Shown here one piece after another: positions 10,814 to 22,540 of a stretch of 64,000 nucleotides of DNA. This stretch comes from Hydnum rufescens UP504. Its lineage: Eukaryota; Basidiomycota; Agaricomycetes; Cantharellales; Hydnaceae. Made by a program: the position numbers and the translations under genes. The DNA lies in assembly GCA_014904985.1 (NCBI GenBank), contig MU128912.1:343368-407367 (forward strand). Direction: 5' to 3'. The notes beneath the pieces were generated by a model. The model saw only the letters and a list, made by a program, of their open reading frames with translations. It searched no databases and had not been told where the DNA came from. Every line of letters starts with the position of its first letter. Position 1 is the stretch's first letter.

Positions 10814-13058
10814 CTAATCGTCGTGTAGAAGCTTGACCATGATATTTGGGTCGTTTGGTATCCCTGCATTTTCTAGATAGGCGTCATTCCTGTAGCGACG
10901 TAAGCGATCTTGGGCGCAACAATTTCCAAAGAGGGAACTGACCAAAACTAAAAGTCCTCCCAAACGACAAAAAGGAAGAATTCAATAAGTATAGTGGCGC
11001 AAGCGTATGAGGCCAAAAACAGAGGTAGGTCCTAGTGACTGACTTTAGAGTAGTGTCGAGTCCCAGAATCACAAAGAATAGTGGTAATGGTGCTACCGCT
11101 TCCTCGACCGAGAGTTTTGGCCAGCCGGACGCATGCGACGAGGTTGCATGCGCTACTGGAGCCTAGGAATAGGCCATCGTTCTGGACGAGGTAGCGCGAC
11201 ATGCTGATCGCTTCGGCATCTGTTATTCTGCCAGGCGTCATGGCACACACCAGGAACACATTCGGGATGAGATATGGGTAAGACGCAAAGGACGAAGGGC
11301 AAGTACACACCGGTAAGCATCGTCGATTACAGGTATACCGAGCTCGAAGTTTTTCGTAAGTCGATTGATCCCTCTACAGTCGCGGTTGAGTTGTACAACT
11401 CACAAGTCTTGGTACATAAGACTTACATGCCCTCGACAACCGTGTCGACCTATGAGCATATTTTCCGGATTTAGCATCAAAGGTATGCATCATCTCCCTT
11501 CCTATGTACCCACCTGGTGACGCCGCTTGGTACCTTCGCTCTCTTTCTTGTCGAACATTACGCCAAACTTGATCTTGTTGTAGAGTCCTGACCCCTCTGG
11601 ATCTGCCAGAACCACCCTCACCTCCGGGTTCATCTCTTTAAGATACTTACCGATCCCGGCGATGGTCCCCCCAGTCCCTATCCAACCCAATTTCATCAGA
11701 GTCCTACTCATTGGGTGACTTTCGTAGGCCAGACAACATACCTGCACCACAAACGAATGCGTCCACATCCCCATTAGTTTGTTGCCATATCTCTGGGCCT
11801 GTGCCTTCATAGTGCGCATCGAAATTAGAGCGATTTTCGAATTGATCTGCGAAGAAACCGCGAGGCCCTCTGACCAATGGATCGCTTCGAGAGCCGAGGT
11901 TATCGTCGTTTCCGGCGGTACTGACTGTTACATCGTTGGACCGATGGATCGCTGCCTTCCCATATTCCAAGGCACGTTGTTTGGCCAAGTTCTACGGGAC
12001 ATGGTTCGGAATTCACGAAATTGAAAATATCACCTCGACGTTTGTGCTTACTACAAACTAAAAAAAAGGGGGAGATGATCGGAAGTGTCAAACGACTGCG
12101 GGAAACGTGATGCTGTATCATTTACCTGTTTTTTGTCTACGATGCTGGCAGGACGCACTTTCTCCACACGAGCGCCCAGCGCTTCGAGAGCTTTGGATTT
12201 TTCTTCTGCAACGTCATCAGGCATGATGATAGCTGATGAAGAGACGCATTTTAGAGGAGCGGTCGAATGAGCAGAGAATTGCACCTCAGCGCACTGCAGT
12301 TGTATCCTCTGCACAAGGGAACGTCAAATCAAAGGCATAAAAGAAAGTTTTGCACATGCCGACCTGGCCTTGGCAATAGTGGCTATCGATATTCCAGTGG
12401 ACCCCACAGTGCCCTCAAAGATGGTGAATCCTTGGTTAGGATACAGTAGCCCTTGTTGTTCCGCATCATCGATAACTGTTGAAGCCAATAGTTCAGCAAA
12501 AAATCCATATGCGACTCTGATGATGCTATCTTACTTCGTAATGCAACGCGATCTTTAACGCTCCCCCCTGGATTTAGGAACTGTGGATAGGACATAAGCC
12601 AGCTTAGATCAGAAAGCCAAGCACAAGACAAGTTCCCAGACCTCGGCTTTACCCTGAAGAATGCGTATGAAACCAAGATATAAAGTCACCGTGCAGCGGG
12701 GAGTCTTACCAATATTTCGACCCCTAGCACATTGCTCAACGAGTTTATTCTGAGGAGAGGCGTGCGTCCTGTTCATGAAAAGATATAGACGGGCACCCCT
12801 TGCCGAAGAGAGGATATTACCTATTGAGCCAGCTACTCCATCTACTATTCCATCACCCCGCAATTCGATAGGTCTTGGACTAGATTCTTTTTGGTCCTCT
12901 GAATCTTTAAGGAGTCTTTGGCGATGGTACAGATAGGAAAGCAACGATATCGAGGAGACGGAAAGCGATGCTCCTATAGTGACTCCAACAAGTATGGCAT
13001 GAGATATCCTTGCTGGAGCACCGACCCAATTGGACAGACGATCACTCCAGGTTGTCAT
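10814..13058 (-). CDS. Membrane-anchored cysteine synthase-like PLP enzyme
   Basis: A member of the PLP-dependent O-acetylserine sulfhydrylase/CBS fold, of the fungal type with an N-terminal membrane anchor (like the yeast outer mitochondrial membrane protein Mcy1). The start MTTWSDRL (ATG at 13058) is followed by one hydrophobic segment ([17 protein letters not shown]). Then come the core motifs [24 protein letters not shown] with the PLP lysine in [41 protein letters not shown] and FLGSSSACN. Ten or more small introns, including several flanking exons of only 12-60 nt, join in frame to the last residues [10 protein letters not shown] and TAG at 10814-10816. No lesion found. Its substrate is uncertain, since the yeast relative does not replace the main cysteine pathway. 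Confidence 0.9.
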
Positions 13059-14298
13059 GAGCGGTTCAGTCTCGTGACTACCGACAACAAATCTAGTGCT
13101 ACGGCAACTCACCCGATCACATAAGCTGATTGTGGTGATAACTGAGATAACTGTGTTGCTTTGACGCAATCCATTGGCAACCCCCATAAGCCCTACATGG
13201 GCCAAGAGGAGTAATATGACCGCTTGGACAACTTGTACCTTGTAGCAAGAGCCGGACCTAACTGGAATTGGGTTACTGTAACGTGTTGGGTACGTACAAT
13301 CCCCCAGTTTGTGAAGATAGTAGATAGCGATATTATTGACCAGCTGACACAGTGTGAGAACAATGCTCGATGGGCCAGGACGGAACGCCAGTTCGCATCG
13401 AGGCACAGTGGTCACAAGCTGCCTACGCAGTTCGCCCGCACCAAATATGGTAATCATTTTCAACTGGATGGGTTACTGCAACAAGGTTGCTGCCAGTGGC
13501 GGCGAAAACTCCGAAATTCTTGGACCACTTTGATAAGTCTTTAGTGAGAATTTTTGATTCGCTGGAGTCCGCATCGCCAGGCACGGTATGTCCCGTTCAC
13601 CAGTTCATACCTATCTGGAATCGTTTGGCTATGTCATTGTCTAGGTCTCGACGCAGTCTAGCGCCCGTCTACCTCTGGGGATAATAATTAACCGATTGAA
13701 TCGATTGTGCCACGAAATCAATGACGTATCTCTTCTCCCTTCATGCGCAGGTATTTCCACCACAGCTTCATCGATAAAGAAATCTGCTTTTATATTGCAA
13801 ATACTGGGACCTGATGAGTCTCTGTGCGTGACTCCGCCTATCAGAAAAAATCTAGTGGTCGGGGGTTGAACCCAGTGAGGGGCCTTTTCGTGAGATTTCT
13901 TCAAAGAAACGGCAGCCACATGCAAGGTATTTGTTAATTCTTTCCATGCGTCAATCCTACAATGCCGACATTTCAGAATGTTGTAAGCTTTGACCCATGA
14001 GAGAGAACTCTGAAAGGAAAGACCAGCCCCAGCTGACTAGTCAGGCACCTTCACGAAGAATTCATTGTTGTGCAGGATCTGGTATTTGATAATATTTATT
14101 CCTCATATAAGTAGTTTGTACTCCCTGCGGAAGAGGAGATATGATCGGTTTGGCGATACTCAGCAGCGTGGCGTTGAATCCATGAATAGTGCTGTATGAA
14201 ATTTCATTTCGCTTGCCGCGCACTGCCGGCCTCAATCGTAAGTATCTTGGATCTTAAGCAATTCTCATCTCGAATTTTTTCCAGCCTCCCCCACAATC
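13059..14298. promoter_or_regulatory. Divergent intergenic region, cysteine synthase / DHS
   Basis: About 1.2 kb between divergent genes. Open frames of 60-100 codons exist on both strands, but none shows a conserved motif or believable splice pattern. It presumably carries both promoters. Confidence 0.5.
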
Positions 14299-15746
14299 AT
14301 GAATGCACCTGCGGGAGCCCAGGCCGCAATTTTGCAACAATCCGTTCCTGTCCCCGAAGATGCTGTTCCCGTCAAAGGCCCGGATTTCGATCGCGCGCTT
14401 GATCTTGACAGTTTTCTGAGGAGCTACAAGAGCATCGGCTTTCAGGCAACAAGTTTTGGTCGGGCCATCGACATTGTTGAGAGGATGGTCAGTAAATTTA
14501 CCCCATAGTATAAGCATTCACTGACAGACTACGTCCGATAATCGATTTCTTATGACCCCTCCATAACGTTAATTTATAACCCAGCGTAAATGGCGATTAT
14601 CTGATGAGCCTATGGCTAAGGACGAAGCAGAGGACTATCGCGATCCGATTATTCGTTCCCAAACAAAGTGCAGGGTTTTCTTAGGCTACACATCCAATCT
14701 CATATCATCTGGCCTACGAGAAGTCATCCTTCATCTTGTCAAACATAATCACGTATCTGCAATCGTCACCACCGCTGGAGGAATTGAAGAAGATTTTATA
14801 AAATGTCTCGGACATACCTATCTTGGAGATTTCAATTTGGACGGCTCTGACCTGCGGAAGAAAGGCCTGAATCGTATAGGGAATCTCATCGTCCCAAACG
14901 ACAACTATGTCAAATTTGAAGACTGGGTTACCCCCATATTGGATGCCATGCTGAGGGAGCAGAAAGAAACTGGCATCGTGTGGTCTCCAAGTTCGGTCAT
15001 CCGACGGTTAGGGAAAGAGATCAATAACGAGGAATCAGTTTATTACTGGGCTTATAAGGTACACACATTTCATCCACCAGTATCCTGACCTCGTTGAGTG
15101 ATATATTCACTCTGGTCGCAGAACAATATACCAATATTCTGCCCTGCGTTGACCGACGGCTCGCTGGGAGATATGATGTACTTTCATTCTTTCCGTTCGC
15201 CAGGTCTAGTCGTTGATATCGTTCAAGATATTCGGAAATTGAATGATTTGTCCTTGAATGCAAGGAAAGCGGGCATGATTGTCCTCGGCGGAGGAGTCTG
15301 CAAGCATCAAATCGCCAACGCCATGCTCGTGGTAAGTATGAGAGCCCCGGTGATGATATTATGCTCTTGACGCACGAATATGCAGCGAAATGGAGCAGAC
15401 TTCTCTGTGTTCATTGTACGTAATAATTAACACCACTGCGTTCTGGTCTTTTGGGCGGTCACTAAAGTGTTTCGCTCAGAATACTGGTCAAGAATTTGAT
15501 GGGTCAGATTCGGGTGCAAGGCCTGATGAAGCCATTTCCTGGGGAAAGATTCGTGCGGGCTCCGAATCCGTAAAGGTGACTATTATACACGCTCTCAACT
15601 TGATTTTCGACTCGCATTAACTTCTCGCCTAGATATTCGCTGACGCAACGTTGGTCTTCCCAATGTTAGTTGCGGCCACGTTCGCCAAGGCGCAGTCTGA
15701 GGGTAGAGATGCTGTAGATGGTATCAGGGCCACCACTATGCACTAG
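14299..15746 (+). CDS. DYS1: Deoxyhypusine synthase
   Basis: Uses NAD and spermidine to put the aminobutyl group on one lysine of eIF5A, the first step of hypusine formation. The start [10 protein letters not shown] at 14299 is followed by [17 protein letters not shown], the NAD-binding segments [14 protein letters not shown] and [20 protein letters not shown], and [34 protein letters not shown] contains the catalytic lysine (human Lys329 equivalent, in WGK). Introns at 14488-14584, 15058-15120, 15331-15385, 15419-15479 and 15574-15632 (approximate) all splice in frame, and TAG is at 15744-15746. Length and all active-site blocks are intact. It is convergent with the TRAPP gene. Confidence 0.96.
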
Positions 15747-16042
15747 GGCGAGTAATCGATTTAGTCAAGAACCAATGTATTGAGCGAAGCCAACGGAAAT
15801 GTACACCCCGTATCTGTCATGATCGTTGAAATCTCGTAGCGAACATGTCATAAGGAGGGTTCGAATAATATATGGTCGAATGAGCATTGTCACGAGGACA
15901 AAGAGCTCGCATAGTCATTCTCGTGGTAACAAAGCGAGAGAAACAAGCGGTTTGACCAATGAGGCAGAGGACGATGGGGAACGGCAAGATTGTCTAGGCA
16001 AAATAGGATAAAAATCATACACATACATGCAAGACCCTCTGA

Positions 16043-16632
16043 TCAGCTAGTAGGTTCTGGTGGTAGGCTTCCAATCGCTCTCCCAATGTTATCGATGCGT
16101 TGTTCTAACCCCTTCCACTCCTTTGTTTGCATATTTAGCAGGGAAGATGGATCGGTGGTGAAGTCCACCATTGTGTTGAGGCGGAGGAAGGGATTGGACA
16201 TGGATTCGTGGTACGCCGTGTGGACAGCCTTGAAGATCTTGTGAAGGTGGTTAGTATTCATCGGGAAGCAGAAGCATCACTCTAGCCTACCGCCACAACA
16301 TCCGCGTCTCGCACGACCGCGTCTGCGAGTTCGAGGGCTAAAATGATTTTTATCCGCGTTGGGGTGACATAGCCATACACTGCGACGTCTTCCAAGGAGT
16401 ACAAGTGCCCAAGGTAGCAGTCCATGAATTTTGGCCCCAGGGCGACTGCAGAGATGAATGTGAATGTGTGCTGGACCTGATGAAAACGGAGATGCTGACT
16501 ACGTTCTTCGATCACATCAAGGCTAGTGTGTGCAACATAGTTGTACTTCAGGTGGTCGCTCAGAGAGAACGAGCGTACGATAATTGGGTGGTTGAGAGGA
16601 GAGACGAGGGCGATGGCATTAACTTTCACCAT
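16043..16632 (-). CDS. TRAPP complex subunit, TRAPPC2L/Tca17-like
   Basis: A small longin-fold (sedlin family) subunit of the TRAPP Rab-exchange complex that works in ER-Golgi and Golgi traffic. The start is MVKVNAIALVSP (ATG at 16632). Family blocks are LKYNYVAHTSLDVIEE, DCYLGHLYSLEDVAVYGYVT, RIKIILALE and SNPFLRLNTMVDF. A likely intron of about 60 nt near 16437-16497 contains no stop, so it could be mistaken for coding. A second intron lies near 16242-16293. The TGA is at 16043-16045 and the protein is about 150 aa. It is head-to-head with the UBC-domain gene, 86 bp between start codons. Confidence 0.9.
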
Positions 16633-16718
16633 TATTATGTAATCAATTTTCGGTGCCAACCGACCCTCAGTTCCAATTGAGACTAACCGCCTCGTTTACC
16701 CACCCGTGCAGAGCAGCA
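16633..16718. promoter_or_regulatory. Short bidirectional promoter, TRAPPC2L / UBC gene
   Basis: Only 86 bp separate the start codons of the minus-strand TRAPP gene and the plus-strand UBC-domain gene, so the two must share upstream control DNA. No TATA-like or other clear motif seen. Confidence 0.6.
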
Positions 16719-19700
16719 ATGAGTGCTAGAAATATACAGCAGCTTATCGACATGGTTAGGGGATATCGCGCCTCAATACACTCCTTTTTTGCTAATTACT
16801 TCTGCATAGGGCGCTACTCCAGCCCAAGCGCGCCGTGCTTTGCAGGATGGGTACGATGTTAATGATGCAGCAGAGAGAATATTTGATGGAAAGTATGCAG
16901 ATGTTGAGGGCGAAGACGAGGATATGCAGGATGTGCAAATAGGGCGCGAGGCCCGTCGTGAATCGCGAATCGAGGTCTGTCTAAGCCACTTACAGGTTTA
17001 CAATCGCTCATCATTTTGATTCAGACCCCTCCAACAGACGGTGATGCGGAAGAGGAGGAAATATCGGATGATGGGGAGGCCGAGGATTTTGCTGATTATG
17101 ACTCGGAGCCTGAGATGGACCCTCATGGACGCGCAGATGGCAGTGGCGTCGATCCGTATGCAGGTTAGCGGTTTCCAAGAACCTCCCATCACTGAGTCTT
17201 AGTGGTGGACTATCTGTCAGGAATCTTCTTTTCTAAGGATCGTCGTGAGGAGGTTATCGAAGTCGAAGAAACGCCTGAGTTTGTCCAACTAGAGGATAAA
17301 ACCCTGATCCCAATCATGACTCAAGGTGAATGGATGAAGGGTTGTCCAGAAGGCGGAGAACAAGGTCTCCTTTTTCAGCTGTATTCTCAGCTCTCAAACG
17401 AGTCCTGCTTATGTCCCAATCGCTGTGGCTACGAAATCAACCGTGACAAAGCTATGTTCTTCGCTCTGCGTGTATGCTTGTGCACTATATAGTGAGTTTT
17501 TCATCGCTTAGGCTGATGGATTGTATTCTCTTTGTTTCCGTAGCCCCAGTTTTCAGATTATATCGAGAACCTTCGCACCACAATACAGCACCGATGTCCG
17601 ATATGCACCACTGATTTCTGTTTGGCTTGCGGTGAACGTGTCGGTCATGTGAAGTCACTCGCTCCCAACTACGATGCATTATTCCATTGTCCGAATCTGC
17701 AAGGTGTCATCCTTGGTGTTGGCCTTGCCAAGCTTGAGCTCGTATACAACGAGCAAGCGAAGTCCGCACGTGCTTTATCTCCAGACGGCTCGAATAAGAA
17801 GAAACGCAAGGTTGCAACTGTCAATATTCCTGATGACGACGACGACGACGCAATTACCGTATACGCTTATGGAGTTCCGAAAGGCAAGAAGGCGAAAGGA
17901 GGAACAGGTTACGCAGGCCACCTCAAAGAAGATGTCAGTGATGAGTATATAGTGACCACACCCTTGGTTCTAAATATTCCCCTTCGATTCAATCGTAGAC
18001 AAGCGGGCAAGTGGAGGCTCTTCTGGCTCAACAAATGCGCGATGCCGAGATAGGAAACCTGATGCGTGAGATCCGCACATTTCTGCCTTCACCTGCTCGT
18101 GCGGGGGCTCAGACAAGTGACTATCTCGTGCACCCCACGGCACTTGCACATCTGCGACGCCGATTCAACATTGTCGGAAGTTCTCTCTTACGCAATGACT
18201 CGCTTTCTGACATGTCTGACCGCTCTGTGCTCTACTTCGAACTCTTTGAGTGGCTTGAGGTGTGTTTAATTTTAATTTGGGATCATATTCTTGCAAGATA
18301 GCTTCAACTCCAACCCTAAGATCATCTCGAATCACGAGGCTCTGGCCTCTATGATGGCTATGCCGATCATGATTGCGACTTCCATCAGCCCTCTAAGGCC
18401 CCAAGCCACGTCTCGGTCTAGTAAGCGCGGCACTAGAGCGGGTCCCGCGCCCCGCGAACGTACGATTGTGTACGAAGGGAGTTCAGGGCCCCGTGAGCTC
18501 ATGGAATCAATCGTTATCCAAGCTCAGGCCGCTATCAAGGGTCTCGGTCAACTCCCTGAGATGTCATCACTTGATGTGCATGCTATGACAGAGCAAGAAA
18601 AGCGCCAAAGCACCTTGGGCGACGACGATTCCAAGGGGAAAGGCAAGGCCACCATGGAAGCGAACGAGGATAATATTAGGCTACGAACATTCTGGTGAAG
18701 ATCAATTCCTTTCGCTTGTTTGCTCGGAGTTGACCGTGATTCTCCATCTCATAGCGGACGTATCCTCTCCACCGCCGCCGCGGTAGATCGTTCCCTGCGC
18801 GAAACCAAGGGAAATGCCTTTGTTGATCGCTTACGCTCAAATTTGCCTAAGATACCCTCGACAACAGCATCTCGAAGCCAAAATGCACCCCCTGGCGAGA
18901 ACATAGAGGATTTCTCCACCATTTACGACGACATCCCTGTTGGTCCGACCGAGAAGGACACGGAAAGAGCATACGTAGAGTGGGCGTCCCGAGTACGATT
19001 TGAATATTGCGATCTCACTATACCAACTCCTCCGAACCCGGATACCAACGCTGAGGAAGACGTGACGCTATCCTATGGTCATGTATTCAATGCTGAGATC
19101 CGGCTGCTTGCCAACGCCGACATTCCTAAGCGGAGCCTTGCCATTGCGAAGGAGGTATGGTTTATGATCGAGAAACGTGCATATATTTTAGGATCTGATT
19201 CCCTCCTTCGTTCCCCCTCCGCTAGCTCGCTGTTTTGACCACAAATTTGCCAATCGCTTGGGATTCTTCAGTATTTTTGAGGGTAGACGAAACTCGTGTT
19301 GACGTGATCAAAGCATTGATCGTAGGCCCTGAAGGAACTCCGTAGGTTTTCGCGGATCATAAGTGCCATCTGACAGACTAATTAATTGTTGGTTCATTGC
19401 AGTTATCAGAACGGATGGTGAATATTGTCTTCAATGATGTGGCTTCATGCAGAGGGGATGCTAATCTCGGCCTTGTCCCAAAGCTACGTCTTTGACATCT
19501 TCCTGGGACCTAATTATAACCAGGGACCTCCATCTGTCAAATATATAACTGTGAGACTGCCTCCATTTTCCATTGCACTATACTATGTATCTAACATTAC
19601 TCCCATGTCAGACGGGTGGCGGAAAATTCCGTTTCAATCCCAATTTGTACAATGTAGGTTGCTGCATCTGTGGATGAGGAAGTGGAACTGATTATCAATT

Positions 19701-20412
19701 TCCGCAGGACGGGAAGGTATGCTTGTCGCTATTAGGAACATGGCAGGGTCCTGGCTGGATCTCTGGGAAATCTACGCTGTTGCAGGTGGGTATTTATCAT
19801 GATGAGACGGTGGCCTTGGGCTAAGGTGTCATTCTCTTGCCTCTAGGTGCTGATTTCCATCCAGTCAATGATCCTGACGGATGAGCCGTACCTGAATGAG
19901 CCTGCTTGGGCTCAGTCATCTGGAACTCCTCAGTCAATTGCTTGTAAGATATCCATCTGATTGAACCCATTTGATGCACCCATTCACTCACATTCTTTTC
20001 TGAAAGACTCTGCCAACGTCCGACGGATGGTAGTCCACACGGCGGTGAGTCTGGACTCCTACCTACTTCGGTGTCACGCATTGATACCAAGCGCCATTTC
20101 CCGAAGATGGTTGGAAATCTCAAGACGCCACCTGAGCCATTTGGGGACATCATTCGCACACATTTCCGCCTGAAAGCGGTGTCAATCGAACAACAGCTCG
20201 ATAAATGGCTTACCATGGACGACGGAAAACCTACGGACGGACGGAACGGCGGGGAGTTCGCCATCTTGCCTGCCATCGGCGGATCAAGTTCGGCAGCATT
20301 CAGGAAAGACGTCGCGGAAATGAAGAGGCTGCTAAATATACTTTCATCGAAGGGTGCCTCGGCGAAAGGGAGGAGCAAGCCGCGCGGTGTTATCGAAGTT
20401 GACATTGCGTAG
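16719..20412 (+). CDS. Large UBC-domain protein with zinc-finger segment
   Basis: A probable ubiquitin-conjugating enzyme with the BIRC6/UBE2O-type extended E2 fold at its C-terminus. The N-terminus (MSARNIQQLIDMGATPAQAR, ATG at 16719) looks like a UBA-type helix domain, followed by an acidic stretch. A Cys-rich part comes next (CLCPNRCGYEI, then HRCPICTTDFCLACGE), resembling an IBR/RING-like zinc site. The E2 domain follows: LIVGPEGTPYQNG, FDIFLGPNYNQGPPSV, TTGGGKFRFNPNLYN and DGKVCLSLLGTWQGPGW, where the Cys in KVCLSLLG is the expected thioester residue. I could splice about 14 exons in frame to TAG at 20410-20412 with no lesion. The protein is roughly 900 residues. A fungal protein joining a zinc domain and an E2 could transfer ubiquitin without a separate E3; that is inference. 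Confidence 0.88.
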
Positions 20413-21063
20413 TTATTTTCCCATTTTCTCTGTCACAACGGACTGGCCCTGTCTGTCTTTCTCGAAATATTTTCTCTATCAAAGATAGCTATCCCGGAGA
20501 AATGCGCATAGGTAAAGGTCCGCAACACTGCTGCAGCTAATATTAATGTTTCTGGTGAAGAGCCATATGATGTACTGGAAACGGTGTCATGCAGTACAAT
20601 CGGTGCGTTCAGAGAAATACAGTACAGTCCCTAACGACCCACATTGGAACCAGGCTCGACTATTGCAATCTGCATTGGACCCAAATGCGAAAATTCCATC
20701 CGTTCTAGCGACGACGTCAAGCAAGGGGACAAATGTGCCGGCGACAAGGAACAATTTTGCCCCATGGACATCCGTCAAAGCGCCGGTCATTGCCTTCAAT
20801 GAAGCCATACTCGATATAAGGTAGTTTTCAGCGAGTATATGGAGTCGCGGACTTCGGTGCGTGCTTAAGATGGATCCAGCTAAAACGCCAGCAAACATAA
20901 TAGATAGGTAGACAATCGACAATCGATCATTTCTACAAAAATTACGAAGGCCCTTTCCGGCAATTGCCATGCTCTCCCGCACGTGCGCGGTGCGTAGTAC
21001 ATGTCCGCCGTCAGTGAGCGCGACGTCGACCCAGCCACGGGGGCAGTGCATTTCATATTCCAG
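20413..21063. other. Gap between UBC gene and PKR1; 5' exons of PKR1 unresolved
   Basis: About 650 bp. Open frames of 90-150 codons occur on both strands (for example minus 20587-21051) but show nothing recognisable. The first exon(s) of the PKR1-like gene must lie here; an ATG at 20870 is one candidate but its splice phase does not fit. Confidence 0.4.
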
Positions 21064-21409
21064 CGCCAGCCGAATCGCTCGCGTCGCACATTCTGACCCC
21101 TGGCTCCACCCTGAACCCTCAGTTCCTCCTTGTACTCGATGGCGCGTTCGGAATGCTCCTTGGGATATTTCTTGTGCTGCTGGTCCTCACGTGGAGCATC
21201 CATTTCATCGCTTTGATATGCATCGAGCTGGGTCTTTGGGCTAGTGTTAAGTTGTATGTCTATGATGATGATGATGATGTTTTAGATCGATTTTTTGCTG
21301 ACAGTATTGGCCTGGTTAACTGTGCAGGTACGTTTCAGAACTACGTAAGGACAACGAGGAAAAGGCAAAACTGCTCCAAAATGGGGATATTAGACCCAAG
21401 GATGAGTAA
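21064..21409 (+). CDS. PKR1: PKR1-like V-ATPase assembly factor (5' end unresolved)
   Basis: Pkr1 is a small ER membrane protein that helps assemble the V-ATPase. Exon 21064-21253 encodes SHILTPGSTLNPQFLLVLDG (the family ILTPGST signature) and two hydrophobic segments (FGMLLGIFLVLLVLTW and FIALICIELGLWASV). A GTATGT-AG intron of about 74 nt joins in frame to 21328-21409 (YVSELRKDNEEKAKLLQNGD, TAA at 21407-21409). The charged tail after the second segment is typical. The acceptor at 21061-21063 implies at least one upstream coding exon that I could not place. It is convergent with PSF3, with 76 bp between stop codons. Confidence 0.72.
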
Positions 21410-21485
21410 AGGATCCCTGACACAAAGTAGGGAATCCCCCTAGTCCATTCCAAGCAAGTAACATGAAAGGCACCTTCCCCAATAG

Positions 21486-22478
21486 TTATCGTTTATCGCT
21501 ACTTTCGTGCCAAGTTTTCATCAAATGGGCACTGTTCTGCGCCAAGGCGAAAACTGTAATATATTTTCGATTTTAGGAATGAATTTTTCTGTTTGTACTC
21601 GTGTGGTTATCACAAATATTGTCACTCACTTTCTCGTTCCGTACTCTCTAGACCTTCTCTAAATTCATTCCCGGTGCCGGACGCGCTCGTGCTGCCTGCC
21701 GTACCGTCAAAGTGTTGTGCTTGATCTATGAGATCTACAAGACGCGCTCGGAACGTCTAATAAACATTTTGTATAGACGCATTCTCGACTTGTTATTACC
21801 CTGAATGAATATAGGTGGGGATAGAATGCAACGTTTTACCTTTGGTAATGCCTCTGTCAAATCTTTGCTCGTTGCCTCTTCTAGACTGCGAAAGGGGTAC
21901 GAAGGTCTGGATCAGCCACGCCCTGAAAAAAGAAACGAGCGAGAATAATAAAGAGAGTTACAGCTCGCTAATTTCTTTTCCGAATTTATACCATGAACCC
22001 CCACCGCCGACAAGGCTTGATAGCTTGACGCTTCGAGGTTCAGCACTGAGTGCCTTTAGGACGGAATAACCAACGGCGGGGGGGATGCGAAATTCGAGAT
22101 AGTCACTATAGGAAGGTAGGTCACGATAGAAAGCTTGTTTCATGATAAGCTCAGTACGTGAATGTGCCAAGCTCACTGTACGAGCAATGGCGCTGCGAGC
22201 CAATACGGCAGGCGCATTTTCGTTTGAGCCGGTATCTAAGCAGTCATATTTTCCATGCGTGGATCAATGCGACTGGACCACAGGGATTGGAATGGATCGC
22301 GGACATTGGGCATGTCTCCACCATCGATGTATCCCAAGTTGGGTACCTCCAACAAGAAGGTACAGTCTAGTTTCTGGGTGGAATTAGCATCAGATACGGA
22401 ATGCAACAGCTTTAATACGGGCTTCGAAACCTGGTTTTCCGCGAATATCGCGTCGATCGACCAGTAATCATTCTCCAT
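21486..22478 (-). CDS. PSF3: GINS complex subunit Psf3
   Basis: Psf3 is one of four GINS subunits; GINS with Cdc45 and Mcm2-7 forms the replicative helicase. The start MENDYWSIDAIFAENQ (ATG at 22478) is followed by CTFLLEVPNLGYIDGG, KMRLPYWLAAPLL, FRIPPAVGYSVLKALSAEP, SVKLSSLVGGGGSWYKFG, FRARLVDLIDQAQHFDG and EIFALAQNSAHLMKTWHE. Six short introns splice in frame; two exon ends look like stops in unspliced DNA, so it is easily missed by simple frame searches. TAA is at 21486-21488. No lesion found. It is head-to-head with the zinc-knuckle gene, 62 bp between start codons. Confidence 0.92.
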
Positions 22479-22540
22479 GAGGGTGCACGCAAGTTCACAG
22501 GAGCCGGAAATAGCCGATTGAAAAAAGTTGCACTAAGGAG
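22479..22540. promoter_or_regulatory. 62-bp bidirectional promoter, PSF3 / zinc-knuckle gene
   Basis: Only 62 bp separate the start codons of PSF3 (minus) and the zinc-knuckle gene (plus). The interval is AG-rich on the plus strand around 22497-22525. Both transcripts must share this control DNA or start inside each other's 5' region. Confidence 0.65.

Noticed and set aside
13790..13890. Possible tRNA T-arm around GGGGGTTGAACCC
   Set aside because: No acceptor stem or anticodon arm at the right distance on either strand.
20587..21051. 154-codon minus-strand open frame
   Set aside because: It overlaps the 5' side of the PKR1-like gene, shows no family motif, and looks like a chance frame.
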